Origin: Devosia nitrariae
GTDB taxonomy: Bacteria; Pseudomonadota; Alphaproteobacteria; Rhizobiales; Devosiaceae
Reading direction: 5' to 3'
DNA: 64,000 bases
Assembly (NCBI RefSeq): GCF_030160115.1
Contig: NZ_BSNS01000011.1
Location: forward strand, 248,001-312,000
A program made the translations under genes and the position numbers. A model generated the notes under the pieces. It worked only from the letters and a program-made list of their open reading frames with translations, ran no database searches and had not been told where the DNA came from. How positions within the stretch are numbered: position 1 is the first letter of the stretch; every line of letters begins with the position of its first letter. Shown here piece by piece: positions 1-6,807 of the stretch.

Positions 1-625
1 TTGGATCACCGAGCGCCGGCCAGCCCGGCCATTGCGGGTTCCAGGCGGTAATCACCCGATATTCTCCACAGTCGGGCGTGTCCGTACCCGGCTCGCGCAG
101 GTCGATGCGATTGACGGCGCCAATGATACGAAACGGCGGCGTTTCGGATGTTTCGCCAAGCGGGTCGGCGATCGCTGCGATGGCCGCGAACTGCGGATCG
201 CAGAGCATTGGAAAGCTGTTGAGCGTCGGAACTGCGACCGTAACCCCCAGTCCAGGGCAGGCGAGACCCGCCGCGACCTCTTCTGCCGTGCCCGGCACGA
301 TCGTCGACCACCATTGCCGGAACAGGGCCTTGCCGTCGGCAACTTCCGCCGAGGCGGCGAGCTGGTCCATGACGGCAGCAAAGGATAATCCGGCGAGGAA
401 GTCCGGGTGTCGGACGAACAATGATCGGTCGGGCAGGATTTCGACGTCGGGGAGGTTTTCGGGCGGCAATGCTTCGAGCGCCTGCACCTCCTCGACGCCA
501 ACGCCGCGGTGTTCGGCATGTACGCTCTCCTCCTCTGCCGGGGCGCCAATTCCTGTCACCACCCCTGCCAAAGTGAAGGCCACCGGCAGGCCCCACGCCC
601 GAACTGCACGCCAAAAGTCCACCAT
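1..625 (-). CDS. Exported protein of unknown function, 3' end beyond window
   Basis: An open frame runs leftward from an ATG at 623-625 to the window edge with no stop, giving 208 residues of N-terminal sequence. The start has a signal-peptide look: residues 1-30 are a short basic stretch, a hydrophobic run (LPVAFTLAGVVTGIG), then an Ala-Pro-Ala site, so the product is probably exported. The mature part is Pro/Ala/Val rich. Near residue 170 it contains a conserved-looking block, FRIIGAVNRIDLR, then a CGEYRVI segment, which I associate with uncharacterised secreted proteins. No enzyme motif was recognised. Overlapping frames on both strands here are shadows, because only this frame begins with a leader and reads cleanly. 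The gene diverges from the 145-aa gene at 963, and a tandem heptamer site lies between them, reading toward this gene. Confidence in the frame is good; the function is unknown. Confidence 0.7.
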   Translation of the reverse strand, partial: MVDFWRAVRAWGLPVAFTLAGVVTGIGAPAEEESVHAEHRGVGVEEVQALEALPPENLPDVEILPDRSLFVRHPDFLAGLSFAAVMDQLAASAEVADGKALFRQWWSTIVPGTAEEVAAGLACPGLGVTVAVPTLNSFPMLCDPQFAAIAAIADPLGETSETPPFRIIGAVNRIDLREPGTDTPDCGEYRVITAWNPQWPGWPALGDP

Positions 626-724
626 GGTCCTGCCCCCTTGTCCGTTCGGCCTTTTAAACAACTTGGCCCTAGAGCCTTTCCCGCTCCGATTGAGTCAGAA
701 CGGGCGCTGTAGTTCGTGAATTGT

Positions 725-793
725 CGCGTTTTCGAAAAGTGGCATCCATCCCGGATCAGGTCCGGGACAGGTTTTTTGCTGAAAACGCTCTAG
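725..793. repeat. Dispersed palindromic repeat, family C copy 1
   Basis: The element begins CGCGTTTTCGAAAAG, contains the inner palindrome TCCCGGATCAGGTCCGGGA, and ends GCTGAAAACGCTCTAG. An inverted copy with the same ends and core is at 36637-36710. Both ends carry CGTTTTC/GAAAACG, so the element can fold on itself. It resembles the intergenic palindromic elements common in rhizobial genomes. Its role is unknown; transcription termination or mRNA structure is possible. Confidence 0.75.
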
Positions 794-807
794 CAAAACG
801 CGCTCAT

Positions 808-825
808 CGTGAAGCTTGCGTGAAG
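808..825 (-). promoter_or_regulatory. Tandem heptamer, candidate SARP operator 1
   Basis: Read on the minus strand the site is CTTCACG, 4-nt spacer CAAG, CTTCACG, giving an 11-bp period. The same heptamer pair with a different 4-nt spacer occurs at 5420-5437. SARP/BTAD activators typically bind heptameric direct repeats spaced by one helical turn, and a SARP-type regulator is encoded between the two sites at 1405-3408. The orientation points toward the exported-protein gene whose ATG is at 625. Assignment to that regulator is inference. Confidence 0.55.
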
Positions 826-962
826 TCTAGCGCAGCGGCGTGCCCAACACATACTGACAATCACGGTTGTCTCACGGATCGCCCCTAGCGATAGTGCCTG
901 GTCTCTCCGGCCGGGGGTGTTGGTCGGGGATGCATGAGTCATGGCCATGGGAGGCACAAGCA

Positions 963-1400
963 ATGACGAGAACGTACCCGCCCCTCGAATTCGGACCCGC
1001 AGGGGACGAACTCACCACCGTGCGTTATTCGGACTATGAGAAGGTCGGCAGGAAGCTGGTTGAGTGGGCGACCAACGGACCAGGCTCCTGGCCCAAGAAT
1101 ATGGACGATCTGCGCGCAGCGCTCGACGGGGTCGTGACCTTTCCGCCCCAGATCACCCGCTTGACCGTCGTCCAGAGCTATGACGATCCGTCGGGAGAGA
1201 ATTTCGAGTTCATTTTGCGCCTGCCCGCCAAGGGCCAAGTCAACGAGAGCCTCGACCTCGCCCGGAACGGCCAATACGAGCAACCCCCGGTTATCGCGGC
1301 GCTGGCGAGCAAGACCGACCCCCAGACCGGTGAGTTGCTTTCGCCCGAGCGGCAGTTCTACGCCCGCGTGGCCGACTATACCATGCGGCAGTGCCGGTAA
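963..1400 (+). CDS. Hypothetical 145-aa protein
   Basis: The chosen ATG at 963 follows a GGGAGGCAC ribosome binding site; an in-frame upstream start at 867 has no such site and adds an implausible 32 residues. The product is a 145-residue soluble protein, acidic in its middle, with no signal peptide or membrane segment. A conserved-looking core, LVEWATNGPGSWPKNMDDLRAAL (about residues 27-49), is followed by alternating hydrophobic stretches suggesting beta strands. It ends ten bases before the converging SARP regulator stop (TAA at 1398-1400 against 1405). It is not recognised as any named family. Its position beside the regulator and the shared heptamer region makes it a likely cluster member. 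A single Cys sits near the C-terminus (TMRQCR). Confidence 0.65.
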   Translation: MTRTYPPLEFGPAGDELTTVRYSDYEKVGRKLVEWATNGPGSWPKNMDDLRAALDGVVTFPPQITRLTVVQSYDDPSGENFEFILRLPAKGQVNESLDLARNGQYEQPPVIAALASKTDPQTGELLSPERQFYARVADYTMRQCR

Positions 1401-1404
1401 GGTC

Positions 1405-3408
1405 TCAGGTGAGTTGCAGCAAGCCGGCGGTCAGGATGCCGGTCCGCAAGAGCTCCCGGTCTGCCTCGGCGCGGATCGGGAAACTCTGGCAAAGCCAATC
1501 GAGCACCGCCTGCGGCGTGCATGAAATCTGCCCGTACCAGTTTCCCGACACGGCTTGGTAGAACTCTGCCATCGAGGCACGAGCGGCATCGTATTGGCGC
1601 AGATGCGCCAGCGCCGCGGCGCGCCAGGCCGGCACGAAGAACGCCGTTCCCTCGGCCGCCGCAGAGGCCTCGACGGCGCCGGCGTAGTCGCCTTCGAGAA
1701 AGCGGATGCACATCTGATAGCACCAATGTATGGGTGCGCCGCCGATTGCAACGTCCAGCGCCCGTGCCGCAATCTGGCGCGCCCGCAGCTTTTCCCCGCA
1801 ATAGGAAAGGCCTTGTGCACAGGAGGTCAGCGTCCAGGGATCGTTCTGATTGAGTTCGAGCGCCAGGTCGTAGGCAAACAGGGCGTGCTGGTAATTGCCG
1901 TTGAGTATATGCGACCAGGCGAGACAAAGCTGGGTGCGGCAATCCAACGGATCCAGTCGCACCGCCGTCTTGGCGAACTCGAGCGCTTCCATCGCCCGTT
2001 CGGTATCACGCATGACGCCGGGGAAGATGTGGTGGCGCGTGTTGAGGATCTGCACCAGCCCGACATAGGCCGGCGCAAAGTTCTGCGTGTCGACAAGAAT
2101 CGAGCGGAAGATCGCCTCGGCGCGGATCTCATCATTGGGCTGCCAGCGGAAGATGAAGCCGTTGGCCCTGAGCCAGCGGTCATAGACGTCGAGATTCTGG
2201 TCTGGAAGGGCAGCGATGCGCGCCAGTCGTTCGGCCGAGATGTGAACATCGAGCGAACTGGCGATGCGGCGGATGATGGCGAGCTTGGCCGCCGCCCAGT
2301 GCTCGACCTGAACCGAGAGCTGCTGGCTCCACAGATAAGTCTTGTCGGCATGACGGCGCACGACCAGAGAGAGGTAGAGTTCACCATCCTCCTGCAGTCC
2401 GGTCGCGGCGATGTCATAAGCCCGCCGCGCGGCGGCGGTCTCTTCGTCAAGGCCGGGGCCTGCCTCGCGGACCGACCAGTCGCGAAAACGGGTGAGGGCG
2501 CCGATCAGTTCGTTGCGTAGGCCCGCGATCCGGCGATGCGATGCCTCGCTGAGGTCTTCGTTCCCGAAGGGTTCCACGAGAATAAGCACGTGCCCGGTCT
2601 GCGGCGCCGTCTCGCCCGGCGCAGCCTCTGTCGGCAACTGGATCGGCGCTGCCTCGCCCAGCTTGATACGTGCGACCAGCGCCTGGGTCTCCTCGGCCGG
2701 CTCGAGGTCGAACTCCTCGTCGAGCAGGGTCCACAATTCGTTGTAGATGCGCAATGCCGTCGGGATCTCGCCGAGGGCCGCGTGGTACTGCATCAGCACC
2801 CGGCAGGCCTCTTCATTGGTCGGGTCGAGATTGCGAATGGCAATGGCGGCCTGGTGCCGGCGTTGTGCACTCGTCTTGCCGGAGGCCAGGGCCGAGAGTT
2901 TCGTCAGAAGTTGTTCGCGAAAGGATTCGCGCTGTATCGAGCGCCAGTAGTCGAAGGCGCCGTCGACGACGTCCAGATCGCTGAGGAACTCATCGGCGAG
3001 GCCCTTGCGGTCGACCAGCGCCTCGGGAACATCGCCCGCAGAGATCGCTGCCAGCATCTGACCGATGTCGGAGGTTACCGAGCCGCCGTCCAGCCAGATG
3101 TTGAGCCGGTCGGACTTCAGGATGTCCTGCCCGAAGCCGTTGAGGTCACGTCGCAAACTCATCAACTGCTGACGCAGCGAGACCTGAGATTCGCTGTCGG
3201 TCTTGTCGCTCCAGAGCAAGCCGGCGAGTCGTACGCGACTGGCCGATTGCTGCGGCGTCAAAGCCAGATAGGCCAGCAGCGCCCGCGATTTTCTGCCCCT
3301 GATCGTCGGCGGTTGGCCGTTGATCCATAACCGCAATGCGCCGAAGAGCTCGAAGTGGGCCACCGATGCCGTGTTGCTCTCGGTCGCCTGTGCCAGGGCG
3401 CGCGCCAT
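1405..3408 (-). CDS. SARP/BTAD-type transcriptional activator with TPR-like C-terminus
   Basis: This 667-residue protein has an OmpR-like winged-helix DNA-binding domain at about residues 17-95 (ELFGALRLWINGQPPTIRGRKSRALLAYLA). It is followed by a bacterial transcriptional activator domain (BTAD) to about residue 255, with the typical EFDLEPAEETQALVARIK helix. Next comes a TolB/CadC-like segment at about 270-400 (HVLILVEPFGNEDL), then helical TPR-like repeats. SARP-type proteins activate adjacent clusters by binding direct heptamer repeats with an 11-bp period. The ATG at 3406-3408 overlaps the YcaO stop by one base (TGATG), so the two are translationally coupled. It probably controls the neighbouring amidase/YcaO and exporter units. 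The ligand or signal is unknown. Confidence 0.85.
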   Translation of the reverse strand: MARALAQATESNTASVAHFELFGALRLWINGQPPTIRGRKSRALLAYLALTPQQSASRVRLAGLLWSDKTDSESQVSLRQQLMSLRRDLNGFGQDILKSDRLNIWLDGGSVTSDIGQMLAAISAGDVPEALVDRKGLADEFLSDLDVVDGAFDYWRSIQRESFREQLLTKLSALASGKTSAQRRHQAAIAIRNLDPTNEEACRVLMQYHAALGEIPTALRIYNELWTLLDEEFDLEPAEETQALVARIKLGEAAPIQLPTEAAPGETAPQTGHVLILVEPFGNEDLSEASHRRIAGLRNELIGALTRFRDWSVREAGPGLDEETAAARRAYDIAATGLQEDGELYLSLVVRRHADKTYLWSQQLSVQVEHWAAAKLAIIRRIASSLDVHISAERLARIAALPDQNLDVYDRWLRANGFIFRWQPNDEIRAEAIFRSILVDTQNFAPAYVGLVQILNTRHHIFPGVMRDTERAMEALEFAKTAVRLDPLDCRTQLCLAWSHILNGNYQHALFAYDLALELNQNDPWTLTSCAQGLSYCGEKLRARQIAARALDVAIGGAPIHWCYQMCIRFLEGDYAGAVEASAAAEGTAFFVPAWRAAALAHLRQYDAARASMAEFYQAVSGNWYGQISCTPQAVLDWLCQSFPIRAEADRELLRTGILTAGLLQLT

Positions 3409-4514
3409 CAGAGAAGCCCCACGTCGTGCGCATCGCGGGGGACCTCCCGCAGTGCCGGCGCGACGATCTTGGCGACCGGGATGCCGAAATCCGCGCGCGT
3501 GAGGTCAACGGCATGGACCGGCCCGGGAACGGCCGCAAGTCCCCGTTCGAGCAATTCCTCAGGCGAGCTTGACGGAACGCTGTCTCGTGCGCCGCCCCGG
3601 ACCGCCAGTGCAGGATGATCGACCGAGACATCGGCGCGCCGCCGCTGGCGCAGCTCGTCCTCGTTCAACGGCAGGCCAGCGGAGACCTTCGCTTCGACCA
3701 GAAGCAGGCCGAACTCCATCTGCATCAGCTCGCGGATGGCCTTGCGCGCGGCGACCAGGGTATCGGCGTGCGCGGCAAAGCCCGCGACAAAGCCCTTGCC
3801 ATCGGGGCCGAACGAGCAGGCGGCGACTGCCGGGAGATCCGGATGAGCGGAAATATCGATAAGGATCGTCCGCCGTCCGCCGGCTCCGCCACGCAGAAGC
3901 TGCAGGTATTGCTCGGCGCCGGACGCTGCCCGTCGATCCAGCGGGCGTGGAGCATGACCCTCATACCACCACGACACGAGGGCATCCCGCTCGACGAGCT
4001 CCCATAGCCCCGACGAGGCGGCTTCGGCCGCAGTGCGGCCCGCGGCGCACCCCGAGCCGATCCGCCGCTTCTGGCTGTCGCGTGTGCGCAAGCAAATTTC
4101 GGCCGGCACCATGGCTCCGCCGCCGGTTCGCAGGTCAGTCGCGGCGACGCCTTCGCCCTGCCGCAGCCGGTCCTTATCCGGGCTCAGTTGCGACAGGTAT
4201 TCAACCGCCTCTCCCAGACATCGCTCATAGGCGCGATTGGGACGGGCACTGCATCCGGCAACACTGGCTGCAGTGAATCCGGAAAATGCCGGTCCAAGCA
4301 ATGCCGGTTCGGCCGTACCGCAAATGATCCTGGCGCCGGGGGCGTGTGGCAGCACTGGGGTGAAGAGTCCGGCGACGGTGTGGGCGGCGCGTCGAACGGG
4401 ATCGGCGCCGGCGGTGCCTTCCGGCGCGGCCGGGCCACCGCCGGCAAGCGTTTGCGAGGTCGGCCCAGTGTCTGCCGTGCCCTGGGTGGCCCAAGTCGAG
4501 CCGCTTGCCCCCAT
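3408..4514 (-). CDS. YcaO-domain protein, stand-alone
   Basis: The 368-residue product has YcaO signatures. An N-terminal nucleotide-binding helix lies at residues 87-108 (GCSARPNRAYERCLGEAVEY). The hallmark SGCAAGRTAAEAASSGLWEL run continues into VERDA at 154-178, with E172, E175 and R176. The closing strand AVDLTRADFGIPVAKI is at 335-350. YcaO enzymes use ATP to activate backbone amides, making azolines, thioamides or amidines in RiPPs; others act on ribosomal protein S12 methylthiolation or have unknown roles. No E1-like, TfuA or dehydrogenase partner is encoded nearby, and the C-terminus lacks the Pro-rich PxPxP tail of azoline cyclodehydratases, so the chemistry is open. The first 40 residues are low-complexity Gly/Ala/Thr. 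A GGGAG site precedes the ATG at 4514. The gene lies between the amidase (54-nt gap) and the SARP gene (1-nt overlap). Confidence 0.88.
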   Translation of the reverse strand: MGASGSTWATQGTADTGPTSQTLAGGGPAAPEGTAGADPVRRAAHTVAGLFTPVLPHAPGARIICGTAEPALLGPAFSGFTAASVAGCSARPNRAYERCLGEAVEYLSQLSPDKDRLRQGEGVAATDLRTGGGAMVPAEICLRTRDSQKRRIGSGCAAGRTAAEAASSGLWELVERDALVSWWYEGHAPRPLDRRAASGAEQYLQLLRGGAGGRRTILIDISAHPDLPAVAACSFGPDGKGFVAGFAAHADTLVAARKAIRELMQMEFGLLLVEAKVSAGLPLNEDELRQRRRADVSVDHPALAVRGGARDSVPSSSPEELLERGLAAVPGPVHAVDLTRADFGIPVAKIVAPALREVPRDAHDVGLL

Positions 4515-4568
4515 GCCGCACTCCCGCGGTCGATTGAGAAGATTTTTGACTATCTGATAAAGAGAGCC

Positions 4569-5327
4569 TCATTTTGCCCTCCCGTGCAAGCGGCGCCGGT
4601 GCTGATGCGCCGTTGCAGCACTCTTTGCGACCAACCGCATCCCGTCCTGCCAGCAGATATCGCTCGAGGAAGTGGGCAGCAGGCCCATCGGCACGACCTT
4701 CTCGTGCTTGGGCATTGCCAGCTCATTGCCGCCGGAGGACAGGACCAGTTCCCTGAAGGTCTGCCACGGGAAGTGAGAGCCGGGATCGGTACGCAGAAGG
4801 GGATCGAGCGCCGCATGCGCGACCACGTGCTTGAGATTGGGGTATTTCGCCCAGCAGTAGCGCACGATATCGGCGGTCATCTGCACCTGCCAGTCCGAGA
4901 ACGGATTGGTCGAACCATTGGCCCGGGTGTTGACGATCTCGACGCCGAGGCTCCAGTGGTTGACCCGCGTCTTGCCCGCGTTGACGGTGGGATTGGACTT
5001 GTCATTGCGCACGTGCCAGGCGGCGCGGGCCTCGGGAATGCAGGCCCAGGCGAACCTGCCGTGCTCGTCCTCGGTCTCGTCCGGCACCAGCCAGTGCCAA
5101 CTGGCCCTGTGCCCCTTTAGGGCCGACATGGCACCAGCAGAGCTTGCACTGGGGGTTGCGTGGATGACGATCGCCCGGACGCCCAGGATTGGGTCGACGA
5201 TACGGCTGGTGGACGCTTCGGCCCAATAGTCGCGGACGCCGGGATACCATTCTTCAGTGAGGCGAAACGTCTCCGGCCGTCCCGCTGCCGGCAGGTCGAA
5301 CAGATAGGTCCTGGGGACTGTGCTCAT
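4569..5327 (-). CDS. AmpD-like N-acetylmuramoyl-L-alanine amidase (Amidase_2)
   Basis: The 252-residue protein carries the amidase_2/PGRP fold motifs: VIHATPS with H56, SWHWLVPDE (about 76-84), LGVEIVN with E130, VVAHAALDP with H171, and RTDPGSHFPW with D181. This matches the two-His/one-Asp zinc site of AmpD, whose family cleaves the MurNAc-L-Ala bond of cell-wall fragments. There is no signal peptide or membrane segment, so the product is probably cytoplasmic or exported by another route. It is the first gene of the amidase - YcaO - SARP operon. In this context it could act on the cluster product rather than on murein. That alternative is inference. Confidence 0.85.
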   Translation of the reverse strand: MSTVPRTYLFDLPAAGRPETFRLTEEWYPGVRDYWAEASTSRIVDPILGVRAIVIHATPSASSAGAMSALKGHRASWHWLVPDETEDEHGRFAWACIPEARAAWHVRNDKSNPTVNAGKTRVNHWSLGVEIVNTRANGSTNPFSDWQVQMTADIVRYCWAKYPNLKHVVAHAALDPLLRTDPGSHFPWQTFRELVLSSGGNELAMPKHEKVVPMGLLPTSSSDICWQDGMRLVAKSAATAHQHRRRLHGRAK

Positions 5328-5419
5328 TTGATGCGCTCTCTCTCTTATTGGAATCCGAACCTTCTGCCTGGTGACGTGAGAGGAGCGTGATATGCGGCTG
5401 CCGCGCCGGCCGCCGGGTT

Positions 5420-5437
5420 CTTCACGCTCGCTTCACG
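5420..5437 (+). promoter_or_regulatory. Tandem heptamer, candidate SARP operator 2
   Basis: The plus strand reads CTTCACG, spacer CTCG, CTTCACG, identical in heptamers and spacing to the site at 808-825. It lies in the divergent region between the amidase operon start (5327) and the 111-aa gene (5542), oriented toward the latter. This is the expected architecture for a SARP-class binding site. Assignment is inferred from the regulator encoded in the adjoining operon. Confidence 0.55.
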
Positions 5438-5454
5438 GGGACCCGCGTCAGGTG

Positions 5455-5519
5455 CCGGCTCCTCCCGGCGGAGGTGCGCCGACCGTGACCCCGGTGCGCC
5501 TCCTACTGGGAGGAGCCGG
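5455..5519 (+). promoter_or_regulatory. Long inverted repeat (hairpin) ahead of the 111-aa gene
   Basis: The arms CCGGCTCCTCCC...GGAGGTGCGCC (5455-5480) and GGTGCGCCTCC...GGGAGGAGCCGG (5493-5519) pair over about 24 positions with a few mismatches around a loop near 5481-5492. The hairpin ends 22 bases before the ATG at 5542 and lies just downstream of the tandem heptamers. It could be a leader structure controlling the 111-aa gene, or a second protein-binding site. Confidence 0.6.
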
Positions 5520-5541
5520 TTCTCACCAACGGAGTGGGCCA

Positions 5542-5877
5542 ATGTCAGCCAACATCTTGACTCGTGCAGCCTTCGCCGATTCCGCGCCGGCACCAGACCG
5601 CAGGCATGTTGCCGCCGGACGTGTCGACCAGACCGAGCTGGTACGCCTGCCGCTCGATCCCATGGCGCCGGACACCGCGCTGCGGCCCAATCTCCAGCTC
5701 CCTTACGCATTCAGAGACACCAACTATGCCGTTGCCGCCGACATGGTTGGTGCTGCGCTGGCGCGTACGCGTGTACGCGCCAGCGCTAGCGGGGTCTCGA
5801 TGGCCGTTGCGAGCGAGGGCCCAACCGCAAACGGCGCCCACACGGGCGGTTCCCGCAGACCTCAAGGTTTGACGTGA
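5542..5877 (+). CDS. Hypothetical 111-aa protein, first gene of exporter unit
   Basis: The ATG at 5542 follows GGAGTGGG and begins MSANILTRAAFAD. The product has 111 residues, no Cys, many Ala, Arg, Ser and Thr, and no signal peptide or membrane segment; the C-terminus is Gly/Ser/Arg rich. The frame is also open back to an ATG at 5392 with an AGGAG site, which would give 161 residues. That extension would run through the heptamer site and hairpin and is Pro/Arg/Gly-rich, so 5542 is preferred but not certain. The gene is 22 bases upstream of the LysE-family exporter. No family was recognised. Being a small orphan beside a YcaO enzyme and an exporter, it is one possible substrate or accessory factor; this is speculation. 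Confidence 0.5.
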   Translation: MSANILTRAAFADSAPAPDRRHVAAGRVDQTELVRLPLDPMAPDTALRPNLQLPYAFRDTNYAVAADMVGAALARTRVRASASGVSMAVASEGPTANGAHTGGSRRPQGLT

Positions 5878-5899
5878 TCTGGAACCGGGAGGCGCCGCC

Positions 5900-6532
5900 A
5901 TGTCCGACACCGCTCTCCTCTCGACCTCGATGCTCCAGTTTCTGGTGGCCTATATGGTGGTGCTGATGACACCGGGACCGATCTCGTTCGCAACCGGAAG
6001 CGTTGCGTTCCTCAACGGCTTCGGCCGAACCGCTCCGCTCCTTGCCGGTGTCGGCATGGGCACGGCCATTCTGGCGGCGCTGATGGCGATCGGCGCCATG
6101 AATCTTGCCGGATGGCTGCCGATTCCCTTGGTCAAGATCGTGGGGGCGGCGGCGCTGGGCGCGATAGCGCTGCGCATCGCGCGAACGGCGCCGCCGGCCG
6201 ACGCCATTGTGGAAGAGCCCGACAAGCTGCAGGCGGGCCTCTTCATGGCGGGACTTCTTCTCAGCTTGCTTGCGCCGCAGACAGCGTCCTTCTTTGCCAT
6301 CTCGTTCATGGGATTGACCTTGCCCATCCGGGATCTTGTCGAGGCGCTCTCGGTGGCCGTGATTTCCGGGATGCTGAGCGTTGGCTGGTACGGGCTTCTG
6401 GCACTCGCTCTTTCGCGTTCCTCCGTCCGCCAAGCCGCCAGGCGGAGCCACCGGGCCGTTTGCTGGGTGGCCGCCGCCTTGCTGGCTCTCATGGCTCTCT
6501 TTTCCGCCTTTTCCGCCCTTGCGTTCGACTGA
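5900..6532 (+). CDS. LysE/RhtB-family exporter, copy 1
   Basis: The 210-residue membrane protein has about six transmembrane segments and the LysE-family N-terminal motif MTPGPISFATG at about residues 25-35 (usually TPGP). LysE/RhtB proteins export amino acids and related small metabolites across the inner membrane. It is close in sequence and identical in length to the protein at 19410-20042. Each is followed by a 72-aa gene with a GTG start. A GGGAGG-type site precedes the ATG at 5900, and TGA is at 6530-6532. The cargo is unknown; the location suggests export of a product of the YcaO cluster. Confidence 0.85.
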   Translation: MSDTALLSTSMLQFLVAYMVVLMTPGPISFATGSVAFLNGFGRTAPLLAGVGMGTAILAALMAIGAMNLAGWLPIPLVKIVGAAALGAIALRIARTAPPADAIVEEPDKLQAGLFMAGLLLSLLAPQTASFFAISFMGLTLPIRDLVEALSVAVISGMLSVGWYGLLALALSRSSVRQAARRSHRAVCWVAAALLALMALFSAFSALAFD

Positions 6533-6543
6533 GGAGGGACCCC

Positions 6544-6762
6544 GTGTCTTGCCAGCCAACTCCCAGGTTCGAAGCCATCCTGGCGCCCCACGACAACTGG
6601 ATGGTTTTCGACCTGGCCTATGGATGGCCAGCGGTAATGGACGGTCACATACTTATTGGCCTCGACCGCCAGACCGCCTTCCACCTTGAGCAGCGTTTGA
6701 ACCGGGTGATGTATCGGACCAAAATTCCGGACCACTTGGCCGTCAACGACAGGGCTCGATAG
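6544..6762 (+). CDS. Small conserved 72-aa protein, copy 1
   Basis: A GTG at 6544 sits six bases after a perfect GAGGAGG site overlapping the exporter stop region. The product is 72 residues: SCQPTPRFEAILAP, then NWMVFDL, GHILIGLDR and LEQRLNR blocks. A paralogue of exactly the same length, start codon and spacing follows the second exporter (20053-20271). Most shared positions lie in the first 55 residues, and the C-terminal tails differ. There is no signal peptide and no transmembrane segment. The duplicated pairing with an exporter argues for a real gene with a linked role, such as a regulator or adaptor of transport. No family name was recognised. Confidence 0.75.
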   Translation: MSCQPTPRFEAILAPHDNWMVFDLAYGWPAVMDGHILIGLDRQTAFHLEQRLNRVMYRTKIPDHLAVNDRAR

Positions 6763-6807
6763 GTACCGCTTACCAGACGGCCCCCTCCCTTCTGCTCTCA
6801 ATAAATA

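Larger units (their letters stand above)
626..962. other. Divergent intergenic region with repeat and tandem heptamer
   Basis: This 337-base gap separates the leftward exported-protein gene from the rightward 145-aa gene. It holds a dispersed palindromic repeat (725-793), preceded by a second repeat-like stretch at about 670-716, and a tandem heptamer site at 808-825. No small ORF with a convincing ribosome binding site was seen. A GGGAGG-like site just before 963 belongs to the 145-aa gene. Confidence 0.6.

Noticed and set aside
5392..5541. N-terminal extension of the 111-aa protein from ATG 5392
   Set aside because: It has a good AGGAG site but would translate the heptamer operator and the long hairpin into a Pro/Arg/Gly-rich stretch, and leaves only about 65 bases for two divergent promoters. 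It remains a possible alternative.
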